Positions 41,761-56,449 of a DNA stretch of 64,000 nt are shown here, in pieces. The stretch comes from Megachile rotundata (Eukaryota; Arthropoda; Insecta; Hymenoptera; Megachilidae): positions 806,001 through 870,000 of the forward strand of contig NW_027473362.1 in NCBI RefSeq assembly GCF_050947335.1, written 5' to 3'. Under the pieces are notes generated by a model, which ran no database searches, had not been told where the DNA came from, and was given only the letters and a program-made list of their open reading frames with translations. Both the position numbers and the translations under genes were made by a program. Within the stretch, counting starts at the first letter, position 1, and every line of letters begins with the position of its first letter.

Positions 41761-42846
41761 TTGTATGATTGCGATTGTATGATTGTGATTGTATGATTGC
41801 GATTGTATGATTGTGATTGTATGATTATGATTGTATTTTTGTGATTGTATGATTGTGATTGTATGATTGTGATTGTATGATTGTGATTGTATGATTGTGA
41901 TTGTATGATTGCGATTGTATGAATGCGATTGTATGATTGTGATTGCATAATTGTGATTGTATGATTGTGATTGTATGATTGTGATTGTCTGATTGTGGTT
42001 GTATGATTGTGATTGTATGATTGCGATTGTATGATTGTGATTGTATGATTGTGATTGTATGATTGTATTTGGGAGATTGTATTTGGGATATTGTAATTGT
42101 ATGATTGCGATTGTATGATTGTGATTGTATGATTGCGATTGTATGATTGTGATTGTATGATTGTGATGTATGATTGTAATTGTATGATTATGATTGTATG
42201 ATTGTGATTGTATGATTGTGATTGTATGACTGTGATTGTATGATTGTAATTGTATGATTGTGATTGTATGATTGTGATTGTATGATTGTGATTGTATGAT
42301 TGTGATTGTATGATTGCGATTGTATGATTGTGATAGTATGATTGTGATTGTATGATTGTGATTGTATGACTGTGATTGTATGATTGTGATTGTATGATTG
42401 TGATTGTATGATTGTGAAAGTATGATTGTGATTGTATGATTGTGATTGTATGATTGTGATTGTATGAGTGCGATTGTCTGATTGTGGTTGTGCGATTGTG
42501 ATTGTACGATTGTGAATGTACGATTGTGATTGTATGATTGTGATTGTATGAATATGATTGTATGATTGTGATTGCATGATTGTGATTGTATGATTGTGAT
42601 TGCATGATTTTGAATGTATGATTGTGATTGTATGATTGTGATTGTATGATTGTGATCGTATGATTGTGATTGTATGATTGTGATTGTATGATTGCGATAG
42701 TATGATTGTGATTGTATGATTGTGATTGTATGATTGTGATGTATGATTGTAATTGTATGATTATGATTGTATGATTGTGATTGTATGATTGAGATTGTAT
42801 GATTGTGATTGTATGCTTGCGATTGTATGATTGTGATTGTATGATT

Positions 42847-43004
42847 GTATTTGGGAGATTGTATTTGGGAGATTGTATTTGGGAGATTGTATTTCGGAGA
42901 TTGTAATTGTATGATTGTGATTGTATGATTGTGATTGTATGATTGTGATTGTATGATTGTATTTGGGAGATTGTATTTGGGAGAATGTATTTGGGAGATT
43001 GTAA
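42847..43004 (+). repeat. Divergent TTTGGGA block without TATATGGGA
   Basis: Carries the same TTTCGGA (42893) and GAGAATG (42981) changes as 15525-15710, but two consensus units (28 bp) fewer between clusters. Confidence 0.9.
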
Positions 43005-43080
43005 TTGTATGATTGCGATTGCATGATAGTGATTGTATGATTGCGATTGTATGATTGTGATTGTATGATTGTGATGTATG

Positions 43081-43740
43081 ATTGTAATTGTATGATTTTG
43101 ATTGTATGATTGTGATTGTATGATTGTGATTGTATGATTGTATTTGGGAGATTGTATTTGGGATATTGTAATTGTATGATTGCGATTGTATGATTGTGAT
43201 TGTATGATTGTGATTGTATGATTGTGATTGTATGATTGTGATTGTATGATTGTGATTGTATGATTGTGATTGTATGATTGTATTTGGGAGATTGTATTTG
43301 GGATATTGTAATTGTATGATTGCGATTGTATGATTGTGATTGTATGAGTGTGATGTATGATTGTAATTGTATGATTATGATTGTATGATTGTGATTGTAT
43401 GATTGAGATTGTATGATTGTGATTGTATGCTTGCGATTGTATGATTGTGATTGTATGATTGTGATTCTTTGATTGTGATTGTATGACTGTGATTGTATGA
43501 TTGTGATTGTATGATTGTGATTGTATGATTGTGATTGTATGATTGTGATTGTATGATTGTGATTGTATGATTGTAATTGCATGATTATGATTGTATGATT
43601 GTGATTGTATGATTGCGATTGTATGATTGTGATTGTATGATTATGATTGTATTTTTGTGATTGTATGATTGTGATTGTATGATTGTGATTGTATGATTGT
43701 GATTGTATGACTGTGATTCTATGATTGTGATTGTATGATT
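43081..43740 (+). repeat. Block present in copy B and absent from copy A
   Basis: Between the GAGAATG unit (42981, counterpart 15687) and the ATCGTG unit (43808, counterpart 15871) B is longer by 643 bp. The extra material contains two GGGATATT cassettes 140 bp apart (43140, 43280), a GATGTATG/GAGATTG/GCTTGCG module and a GTAATTGCATG unit, all types found elsewhere in the array. A later 42-bp loss brings the net difference to 573 bp. It looks like an insertion of array-derived sequence in B or a deletion from A. Confidence 0.7.
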
Positions 43741-46700
43741 GTGATTGTATGATTGCGATTGTATGATTGTGATTGTATGATTGTGAAAGTATGATTGTGA
43801 TGGTATGATCGTGATTGTATGATTGTGATTGTATGATTGTGATTGTATGAGTGTGATTGTCTGATTGTGGTTGTGCGATTGTGATTGTACGATTGTGATT
43901 GTACGATTGTGATTGCATGATTGTGATTGTATGATTGTGATTGCATGATTTTGAATGTATGATTGTGATTGTATGATTGTGATTGTCTGATTGTGATTGT
44001 ATGATTGTGATTGTATGATTGAGATTGTATGATTGCGATTGTATGAATGCGATTGTATGATTGTGATTGCATAATTGTGATTGTATGATTGTGATTGTAC
44101 GATTGTGATTGTACGATTGTTATTGAATGATTGTGATTGTATGATTCTGATTGTATGATTGTGATTGCATGATTGTGATTGTATGATTGTGATTGCATGA
44201 TTTTGAATGTATGATTGTGATTGTATGATTGTGATTGTATGATTGTGATTGTATGATTATGATTGTATGATTGCGATTGTATGAATGCGATTGTATGATT
44301 GTGATTGCATAATTGTGATTGTATGATTGCGATTGTATGATTGTGGTTGTATGATTGTGATTGTCTGATTGTGGTTGTATGATTGTGATTGTAGGATTGT
44401 GATTGTATGATTGTGATTGCATGATTGTGATTGTATGATTGTGATTGTATGATTGTGATTGTATGATTGTGATTGTATGATTGTGAAAGTATGATTGTGA
44501 TTGTATGATTGTGATTGTATGATTGTGATTGTATGAGTGGGATTGTCTGATTGTGGTTGTGCGATTGTGATTGTACGATTGTGATTGTACGATTGTGATT
44601 GTATGATTGTGATTGTATGAATATGATTGAATGATTGTGATTGCATGATTGTGATTGTATGATTGTGATTGCATGATTTTGAATGTATGATTGTGATTGT
44701 ATGATTGTGATTGTATGATTGTGATTGCATAATTGTGATTGTATGATTGTGATTGTATGATTGTGGTTGTATGATTGTGATTGTCTGATTGTGGTTGTAT
44801 GATTGTGATTGTATGATTGCGATTGTATGATTGTGATTGTATGATTGTGATTGTATGATTGTGATTGTATGATTGTGATTGTATGATTGTGATTGTATGA
44901 TTGTGATTGTATGATTGTGATTGTATGATTGTGAAAGTATGATTGTGATTGTATGATTGTGATTGTATGATTGTGATTGTATGAGTGTGATTGTCTGATT
45001 GTGGTTGTGCGATTGTGATTGTAGGATTGTGAATGTACGATTGTGATTGTATGATTGTGATTGTATGAATATGATTGTATGATTGTGATTGCATGATTGT
45101 GATTGTATGATTGTGATTGCATGATTTTGAATGTATGATTGTGATTGTATGATTGTGATTGTATGATTGTGATCGTATGATTGTGATTGTATGATTGTGA
45201 TTGTATGATTGCGATAGTATGATTGTGATTGTGTGATTGTGATTGTATGATTGTGATGTATGATTGTAATTGTATGATTATGATTGTATGATTGTGATTG
45301 TATGATTGAGATTGTATGATTGTGATTGTATGCTTGCGATTGTATGATTGTGATTGTATGATTGAGATTGTATGATTGTGATTGTATGCTTGCGATTGTA
45401 TGATTGTGATTGTATGAGTGTGATGTATGATTGTAATTGTATGATTATGATTGTATGATTGTGATTGTATGATTGAGATTGTATGATTGTGATTGTATGC
45501 TTACGATTGTATGATTGTGATTGTATGATTGTGATTCTTTGATTGTGATTGTATGATTGTGATTGTATGATTGTGATTGTATGATTGTGATTGTATGATT
45601 GTGATAGTATGATTATGATTGTATGATTGTGATTGTATGACTGTGATTGTATGATTGTGATTGTATGATTGTGATTGTATGATTGTGAAAGTATGATTGT
45701 GATTGTATGATTGTGATTGTATGATTGCGATTGTATGATTGTGATTGTATGATTGAGATTGTATGATTGCGATTGTATGCTTGCGATTGTATGATTGTGA
45801 TTGTATGAGTGTGATGTATGATTGTAATTGTATGATTATGATTGTATGATTGTGATTGTATGATTGAGATTGTATGATTGCGATTGTATGCTTGCGATTG
45901 TATGATTGTGATTGTATGACTGTGATTCTTTGATTGTGATTGTATGATTGTGATTGTATGATTGTGATTGTATGATTGTGATTGTATGATTGTGATTGTA
46001 TGATTGTGATTGTATGATTGTGATTGTATGATTGTGATAGTATGATTGTGATTGTATGATTGTGATTGTATGATTGTGATTGTATGATTGTGATTGTATG
46101 ATTGTGAAAGTATGATTGTGAATGTATGATTGTGATTGTATGATTGTGATTGTATGATTGTGATTGTATGAGTGTGATTGTGTGATTGTGGTTGTGCGAT
46201 TGAGATTGTACGATTGTGATTGTACGATAGTGATTGAATGATTGTGATTGTATGATTATGATTGTATGATTGTGATTGCATGATTGTGATTGTATGATTG
46301 TGATTGCATGATTTTGAATGTATGATTGTGATTGTATGATTGTGATTGTATGATTGTGATTGTATGATTGTGATGTATGATTGTAATTGTATGATTATGA
46401 TTGTATGATTGTGATTGTATGATTGAGATTGTATGATTGTGATTGTATGCTTGCGATTGTATGATTGTGATTGTATGATTGAGATTGTATGATTGTGATT
46501 GTATGCTTGCGATTGTATGATTGTGATTGTATGAGTGTGATATATGATTGTAATTGTATGATTATGATTGTATGATTGTGATTGTATGATTGAGATTGTA
46601 TGATTGCGATTGTATGCTTGCGATTGTATGATTGTGATTGTATGACTGTGATTCTTTGATTGTGATTGTATGATTGTGATTGTATGATTGTGATTGTATG

Positions 46701-47208
46701 ATTGTGATTGTATGATTGTGATTGTATGATTGCGATTGTATGATTGTGATAGTATGATTGTGATTGTATGATTGTGATTGTATGACTGTGATTGTATGAT
46801 TGTGATTGTATGATTGTGATTGTATGATTGTGAAAGTATGATTGTGATTGTATGATTGTGATTCTATGATTGTGATTGTATGAGTGTGATTGTGTGATTG
46901 TGGTTGTGCAATTGAGATTGTACGATTGTGATTGTACGACTGTGATTGAATGATTGTGATTGTATGATTATGATTGTATGATTGTGATTGCATGATTGTG
47001 ATTGTATGATTGTGATTGCATGATTTTGAATGTATGATTGTGATTGTATGATTGTGATTGTATGATTGTGATTGTATGATTGTGATTGTATGATTGTGAT
47101 TGTATGATTGTGATTGTATGATTGTGATTGTATGATTGTGATAGTATGATTGTGATTGTATGATTGTGATTGTATGATTGTGATTGTATGATTTTGATTG
47201 TATGATTG

Positions 47209-47588
47209 TATATGGGAGATTGTATTTGGGAGATTGTATTTGGGAGATTGTAATTGTATGATTGCGATTGTATGATTGTGATTGTATGATTGTGATTGTA
47301 TGATTGTATTTGGGAGATTGTAGTTGGGAGGTTGTATTTGGGAGATTGTATTTGGGAGATTGTAATTGTATGATTGCGGTTGTATGATTGCGATTGTATG
47401 ATTGCGATTGTATGATTGTGATGTATGATTGTAATATTATGATTATGATTGTATGATTGTGATTGTATGATTGTGATGGTATGATTGTGATTGTATGATT
47501 GCGATTGTATGATTGTATTTGGGAGATTGTAGTTGGGAGATTGTATTTGGGAGATTGTATTTGGGAGATTGTATTTGGGAGATTGTAA
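47209..47588 (+). repeat. TTTGGGA block
   Basis: Third copy of the block at 3509-3888 and 19300-19679. Confidence 0.9.
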
Positions 47589-50324
47589 TTGTATGATTGC
47601 GATTGTATGATTGTGATTGTATGATTGCGATTGTATGATTGTGATTGTATGATTATGATTGTATTTTTGTGATTGTATGATTGTGATTGTATGATTGTGA
47701 TTGTATGATTGTGATTGTATGATTGTGATTGTATGATTGCGATTGTATGAATGCGATTGTATGATTGTGATTGCATAATTGTGATTGTATGATTGTGATT
47801 GTATGATTGTGATTGTCTGATTGTGGTTGTATGATTGTGATTGTATGATTGTGATTGTATGATTGTGATTGTATGATTGTGATTGAATGATTGTATTTGG
47901 GAGATTGTATTTGGGATATTGTAATTGTATGATTGTGATTGTCTGATTGTTGTTGTATGATTGTGATTGTATGATTGAGATTGTATGATTGTGATGTATG
48001 ATTGTAATTGTATGATTATGATTGTATGATTGTGATTGTATGATTTTGATTTTATGACTGTGATTGTATGATTGTAATTGTATGATTATGATTGTATGAT
48101 TGTGATTGTATGATTGTGATGGTATGATTGTGATTGTATGATTGCGATAGTATGATTGTGATTGTATGATTGTGATTGTATGATTGCGATTGTATGATTG
48201 TGATTGTATGATTGTGATTGTATGATTGTGATGGTATGATTGTGATTGTATGATTGCGATAGTATGATTGTGATTGTATGATTGTGATTGTATGATTGTA
48301 ATTGCATGATTATGATTGTATGATTGTGATTGTATGATTGCGATTGTATGATTGTGATTGTATGATTATGATTGTATGATTATGATTGTATTTTTGTGAT
48401 TGTATGATTGTGATTGTATGATTGTGATTGTCTGATTGTGGTTGTATGATTGTGATTGTATGATTGCGATTGTATGATTGTGATTGTATGATTGTGATTG
48501 TATGATTGTGATTGTATGATTGTGATTGTATGATTGTGATTGTATGATTGTGATTGTATGATTGTGATTGTATGATTGTGATTGTATGATTGTGATTGTA
48601 TGATTGTGAAAGTATGATTGTGATTGTATGATTGTGATTGTATGATTGTGATTGTATGAGTGTGATTGTCTGATTGTGGTTGTGCGATTGTGATTGTAGG
48701 ATTGTGAATGTACGATTGTGATTGTATGCTTGCGATTGTATGATTGTGATTGTATGAGTGTGATGTATGATTGTAATTGTATGATTATGATTGTATGATT
48801 GTGATTGTATGATTGAGATTGTATGATTGTGATTGTATGCTTGCGATTGTATGATTGTGATTGTATGATTGAGATTGTATGATTGTGATTGTATGCTTGC
48901 GATTGTATGATTGTGATTGTATGAGTGTGATGTATGATTGTAATTGTATGATTATGATTGTATGATTGTGATTGTATGATTGAGATTGTATGATTGCGAT
49001 TGTATGCTTGCGATTGTATAATTGTGATTGTATGACTGTGATTCTTTGATTGTGATTGTATGATTGTGATTGTATGATTGTGATTGTATGATTGTGATTG
49101 TATGATTGTGATTGTATGATTGTGATTGTATGATTGTGATTGTATGATTGTGATAGTATGATTGTGATTGTATGATTGTGATTGTATGACTGTGATTGTA
49201 TGATTGTGATTGTATGATTGTGATTGTATGATTGTGAAAGTATGATTGTGATTGTATGATTGTGATTGTATGATTGTGATTGTATGATTGTGATTGTATG
49301 AGTGTGATTGTGTGATTGTGGTTGTGCGATTGAGATTGTACGATTGTGATTGTACGATTGTGATTGAATGATTGTGATTGTATGATTATGATTGTATGAT
49401 TGTGATTGCATGATTGTGATTGTATGATTGTGATTGCATGATTTTGAATGTATGATTGTGATTGTATGATTGTGATTGTATGATTGTGATTGTATGATTG
49501 TGATGTATGATTGTAATTGTATGATTATGATTGTATGATTGTGATTGTATGATTGAGATTGTATGATTGTGATTGTATGCTTGCGATTGTATGATTGTGA
49601 TTGTATGATTGAGATTGTATGATTGTGATTGTATGCTTGCGATTGTATGATTGTGATTGTATGAGTGTGATGTATGATTGTAATTGTATGATTATGATTG
49701 TATGATTGTGATTGTATGATTGAGATTGTATGATTGCGATTGTATGCTTGCGATTGTATGATTGTGATTGTATGACTGTGATTCTTTGATTGTGATTGTA
49801 TGATTGTGATTGTATGATTGTGATTGTATGATTGTGATTGTATGATTGTGATTGTATGATTGCGATTGTATGATTGTGATAGTATGATTGTGATTGTATG
49901 ATTGTGATTGTATGACTGTGATTGTATGATTGTGATTGTATGATTGTGATTGTATGATTGTGAAAGTATGATTGTGATTGTATGATTGTGATTGTATGAT
50001 TGTGATTGTATGATTGTGATTGTATGAGTGTGATTGTGTGATTGTGGTTGTGCAATTGAGATTGTACGATTGTGATTGTACGATTGTGATTGAATGATTG
50101 TGATTGTATGATTATGATTGTATGATTGTGATTGCATGATTGTGATTGTATGATTGTGATTGCATGATTTTGAATGTATGATTGTGATTGTATGATTGTG
50201 ATTGTATGATTGTGATTGTATGATTGTGATTGTATGATTGTGATTGTATGATTGTGATAGTATGATTGTGATTGTATGATTGTGATTGTATGATTGTGAT
50301 TGTATGATTTTGATTGTATGATTG

Positions 50325-50969
50325 TATATGGGAGATTGTATTTGGGAGATTGTATTTGGGAGATTGTAATTGTATGATTGCGATTGTATGATTGTGATTG
50401 TATGATTGTGATTGTATGATTGTATTTGGGAGATTGTAGTTGGGAGGTTGTATTTGGGAGATTGTATTTGGGAGATTGTAATTGTATGATTGCGGTTGTA
50501 TGATTGCGATTGTATGATTGCGATTGTATGATTGTGATTGTCTGATTGTGATGTATGATTGTAATATTATGATTATGATTGTATGATTGTGATTGTATGA
50601 TTGTGATGGTATGATTGTGATTGTATGATTGCGATTGTATGATTGTATTTGGGAGATTGTAGTTGGGAGATTGTATTTGGGAGATTGTATTTGGGAGATT
50701 GTATTTGGGAGATTGTATTTGGGAGATTGTAATTGTATGATTGCGGTTGTATGATTGCGATTGTATGATTGCGATTGTATGATTGTGATTGTCTGATTGT
50801 GATGTATGATTGTAATATTATGATTATGATTGTATGATTGTGATTGTATGATTGTGATGGTATGATTGTGATTGTATGATTGCGATTGTATGATTGTATT
50901 TGGGAGATTGTAGTTGGGAGATTGTATTTGGGAGATTGTATTTGGGAGATTGTATTTGGGAGATTGTAA
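50325..50969 (+). repeat. Extended TTTGGGA block (four clusters)
   Basis: Counterpart of 22193-22837 at offset 28132, with the same doubled cluster-3/spacer unit. The expansion therefore predates the A/B duplication. Confidence 0.9.
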
Positions 50970-51344
50970 TTGTATGATTGCGATTGTATGATTGTGATTG
51001 TATGATTGCGATTGTATGATTGTGATTGTATGATTATGATTGTATTTTTGTGATTGTATGATTGTGATTGTATGATTGTGATTGTATGATTGTGATTGTA
51101 TGATTGTGATTGTATGATTGTGATTGTATGATTGTGATTGTATGATTGCGATTGTATGAATGCGATTGTATGATTGTGATTGCATAATTGTGATTGTATG
51201 TTTGTGATTGTATGATTGTGATTGCATAATTGTGATTGTATGTTTGTGATTGTATGATTGTGATTGTCTGATTGTGGTTGTATGATTGTGATTGTATGAT
51301 TGTGATTGTATGATTGTGATTGTATGATTTTGATTGTATGATTG

Positions 51345-51738
51345 TATATGGGAGATTGTATTTGGGAGATTGTATTTGGGAGATTGTAATTGTATGATTG
51401 CGATTGTATGATTGTGATTGTATGATTGTGATTGTATGATTGTATTTGGGAGATTGTAGTTGGGAGGTTGTATTTGGGAGATTGTATTTGGGAGATTGTA
51501 ATTGTATGATTGCGGTTGTATGATTGCGATTGTATGATTGCGATTGTATGATTGTGATTGTCTGATTGTGATGTATGATTGTAATATTATGATTATGATT
51601 GTATGATTGTGATTGTATGATTGTGATGGTATGATTGTGATTGTATGATTGCGATTGTATGATTGTATTTGGGAGATTGTAGTTGGGAGATTGTATTTGG
51701 GAGATTGTATTTGGGAGATTGTATTTGGGAGATTGTAA
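51345..51738 (+). repeat. TTTGGGA block
   Basis: Counterpart of 23171-23564 at offset 28174. Confidence 0.9.
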
Positions 51739-53818
51739 TTGTATGATTGCGATTGTATGATTGTGATTGTATGATTGCGATTGTATGATTGTGATTGTAT
51801 GATTATGATTGTATTTTTGTGATTGTATGATTGTGATTGTATGATTGTGATTGTATGATTGTGATTGTATGATTGTGATTGTATGATTGCGATTGTATGA
51901 ATGCGATTGTATGATTGTGATTGCATAATTGTGATTGTATGATTGTGATTGTATGATTGTGATTGTCTGATTGTGGTTGTATGATTGTGATTGTATGATT
52001 GTGATTGTATGATTGTGATTGTATGATTGTATTTGGGAGATTGTATTTGGGATATTGTAATTGTATGATTGCGATTGTATGATTGTGATTGTATGATTGT
52101 GATGTATGATTGTAATTGTATGATTATGATTGTATGATTGTGATTGTATGATTGTGATGGTATGACTGTGATTGTATGATTGTAATTGTATGATTATGAT
52201 TGTATGATTGTGATTGTATGATTGTGATGGTATGATTGTGATTGTATGATTGCGATAGTATGATTGTGATTGTATGATTGTGATTGTATGATTGCGATTG
52301 TATGATTGTGATTGTATGATTGTGATTGTATGATTGTGATGGTATGATTGTGATTGTATGATTGCGATAGTATGATTGTGATTGTATGATTGTGATTGTA
52401 TGATTGTAATTGCATGATTATGATTGTATGATTGTGATTGTATGATTGCGATTGTATGATTGTGATTGTATGATTATGATTGTATTTTTGTGATTGTATG
52501 ATTGTGATTGTATGATTGTGATTGTATGATTGTGATTGTATGATTGTGATTGTATGATTGTGATAGTATGATTGTGATTGTATGATTGTGATTGTATGAC
52601 TGTGATTGTATGATTGTGATTGTATGATTGTGATTGTATGATTGTGAAAGTATGATTGTGATTGTATGATTGTGATTGTATGATTGTGATTGTATGATTG
52701 TGATTGTATGAGTGTGATTGTGTGATTGTGGTTGTGCGATTGAGATTGTACGATTGTGATTGTACGATTGTGATTGAATGATTGTGATTGTATGATTACG
52801 ATTGTATGATTGTGATTGCATGATTGTGATTGTATGATTGTGATTGCATGATTTTGAATGTATGATTGTGATTGTATGATTGTGATTGTATGATTGTGAT
52901 TGTATGATTGTGATTTATGATTGTAATTGTATGATTATGATTGTATGATTGTGATTGTATGATTGTGATTGTATGATTGTGATTGTATGCTTGCGATTGT
53001 ATGATTGTGATTGTATGATTGAGATTGTATGATTGTGATTGTATGCTTGCGATTGTATGATTGTGATTGTATGAGTGTGATGTATGATTGTAATTGTATG
53101 ATTATGATTGTATGATTGTGATTGTATGATTGAGATTGTATGATTGCGATTGTATGCTTGCGATTGTATGATTGTGATTGTATGACTGTGATTCTTTGAT
53201 TGTGATTGTATGATTGTGATTGTATGATTGTGATTGTATGATTGTGATTGTATGATTGTGATTGTATGATTGTGATTGTATGATTGTGATTGTATGATTG
53301 TGATAGTATGATTGTGATTGTATGATTGTGATTGTATGACTGTGATTGTATGATTGTGATTGTATGATTGTGATTGTATGATTGTGAAAGTATGATTGTG
53401 ATTGTATGATTGTGATTGTATGATTGTGATTGTATGATTGTGATTGTATGAGTGTGATTGTGTGATTGTGGTTGTGCGATTGAGATTGTACGATTGTGAT
53501 TGTACGATTGTGATTGAATGATTGTGATTGTATGATTATGATTGTATGATTGTGATTGCATGATTGTGATTGTATGATTGTGATTGCATGATTTTGAATA
53601 TATGATTGTGATTGTATGATTGTGATTGTATGATTGTGATTGTATGATTGTGATTGTATGATTGTGATTGTATGATTGTGATTGTATGATTGTGATTGTA
53701 TGATTGTGATTGTATGATTGTGATTGTATGATTGTGATTGTATGATTGCGATAGTATGATTGTGATTGTATGATTGTGATTGTATGATTGTGATTGTATG
53801 ATTTTGATTGTATGATTG

Positions 53819-54212
53819 TATATGGGAGATTGTATTTGGGAGATTGTAATTGTATGATTGCGATTGTATGATTGTGATTGTATGATTGTGATTGTATGAT
53901 TGTATTTGGGAGATTGTAGTTGGGAGGTTGTATTTGGGAGATTGTATTTGGGAGATTGTAATTGTATGATTGCGGTTGTATGATTGTGATTGTATGATTG
54001 CGATTGTATGATTGTGATTGTATTATTGTGATGTATGATTGTAATATTATGATTATGATTGTATGATTGTGATTGTATGATTGTGATGGTATGATTGTGA
54101 TTGTCTGATTGCGATTGTATGATTGTATTTGGGAGATTGTAGTTGGGAGATTGTATTTGGGAGATTGTATTTGGGAGATTGTATTTGGGAGATTGTATTT
54201 GGGAGATTGTAA
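53819..54212 (+). repeat. TTTGGGA block
   Basis: Counterpart of 25631-26024 at offset 28188. Confidence 0.9.
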
Positions 54213-55230
54213 TTGTATGATTGCGATTGTATGATTGTGATTGTATGATTGCGATTGTATGATTGTGATTGTATGATTATGATTGTATTTTTGTGATTGT
54301 ATGATTGTGATTGTATGATTGTGATTGTATGATTGTGATTGTATGATTGTGATTGTATGATTGCGATTGTATGAATGCGATTGTATGATTGTGATTGCAT
54401 AATTGTGATTGTATGATTGTGATTGTATGATTGTGATTGTCTGATTGCGGTTGTATGATTGTGATTGTATGATTGCGATTGTATGATTGTGATTGTATGA
54501 TTGTGATTGTATGATTGTATTTGGGAGATTGTATTTGGGATATTGTAATTGTATGATTGCGATTGTATGATTGTGATTGTATGATTGCGATTGTATGATT
54601 GTGATTGTATGATTGTGATGTATGATTGTAATTGTATGATTATGATTGTATGATTGTGATTGTATGATTGTGATTGTATGACTGTGATTGTATGATTGTA
54701 ATTGTATGATTGTGATTGTATCATTGTGATTGTATGATTGTGATTGTATGATTGTGATTGTATGATTGCGATTGTATGATTGTGATAGTATGATTGTGAT
54801 TGTATGATTGTGATTGTATGACTGTGATTGTATGATTGTGATTGTATGATTGTGATTGTATGATTGTGAAAGTATGATTGTGGTTGTATGATTGTGATTG
54901 TATGATTGTGATTGTATGATTGTGATTGTATGAGTGTGATTGTGTGATTGTGGTTGTGCAATTGAGATTGTACGATTGTGATTGTACGATTGTGATTGAA
55001 TGATTGTGATTGTATGATTATGATTGTATGATTGTGATTGCATGATTGTGATTGTATGATTGTGATTGCATGATTTTGAATGTATGATTGTGATTGTATG
55101 ATTGTGATTGTATGATTGTGATTGTATGATTGTGATTGTATGATTGTGATTGTATGATTGTGATAGTATGATTGTGATTGTATGATTGTGATTGTATGAT
55201 TGTGATTGTATGATTTTGATTGTATGATTG

Positions 55231-55387
55231 TATATGGGAGATTGTATTTGGGAGATTGTATTTGGGAGATTGTAATTGTATGATTGCGATTGTATGATTG
55301 TGATTGTATGATTGTGATTGTATGATTGTATTTGGGAGATTGTAGTTGGGAGGTTGTATTTGGGAGATTGTATTTGGGAGATTGTAA
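55231..55387 (+). repeat. Truncated TTTGGGA block (clusters 1-2)
   Basis: Counterpart of 27029-27422, but the spacer and cluster 3 are missing: the sequence passes from the GCGGTTG unit straight into consensus and AATGCG units, a net loss of 321 bp (23 monomers minus one base). Confidence 0.85.
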
Positions 55388-56449
55388 TTGTATGATTGCG
55401 GTTGTATGATTGTGATTGTATGATTGTGATTGTATGATTGTGATTGTATGATTGCGATTGTATGAATGCGATTGTATGATTGTGATTGCATAATTGTGAT
55501 TGTATGATTGTGATTGTATGATTGTGATTGTCTGATTGTGGTTGTATGATTGTGATTGTATGATTGTGATTGTATGATTGTGATTGTATGATTGTGATTG
55601 TATGATTGTGATTGTATGATTGTGATTGTATGATTGTATTTGGGAGATTGTATTTGGGATATTGTAATTGTATGATTGCGATTGTATGATTGTGATTGTA
55701 TGATTGCGATTGTATGATTGTGATTGTATGATTGTGATGTATGATTGTAATTGTATGATTATGATTGTATGATTGTGATTGTATGATTGTGATTGTATGA
55801 CTGTGATTGTATGATTGTAATTGTATGATTATGATTGTATGATTGTGATTGTATGATTGTGATGGTATGATTGTGATTGTATGATTGCGATAGTATGATT
55901 GTGATTGTATGATTGTGATTGTATGATTGCGATTGTATGATTGTGATTGTATGATTGTGATTGTATGATTGTGATGGTATGATTGTGATTGTATGATTGC
56001 GATAGTATGATTGTGATTGTATGATTGTGATTGTATGATTGTAATTGCATGATTATGATTGTATGATTGTGATTGTATGATTGCGATTGTATGATTGTGA
56101 TTGTATGATTATGATTGTATTTTTGTGATTGTATGATTGTGATTGTATGATTGTGATTGTATGATTGTGATTGTATGATTGTGATTGTATGATTGTGATT
56201 GTATGATTGCGATTGTATGAATGCGATTGTATGATTGTGATTGCATAATTGTGATTGTATGATTGTGATTGTATGATTGTGATTGTCTGATTGTGGTTGT
56301 ATGATTGTGATTGTATGATTGTGATTGTATGATTGTGATTGTATGATTGTGATTGTATGATTGTATTTGGGAGATTGTATTTGGGATATTGTAATTGTAT
56401 GATTGCGATTGTATGATTGTGATTGTATGATTGCGATTGTATGATTGTG

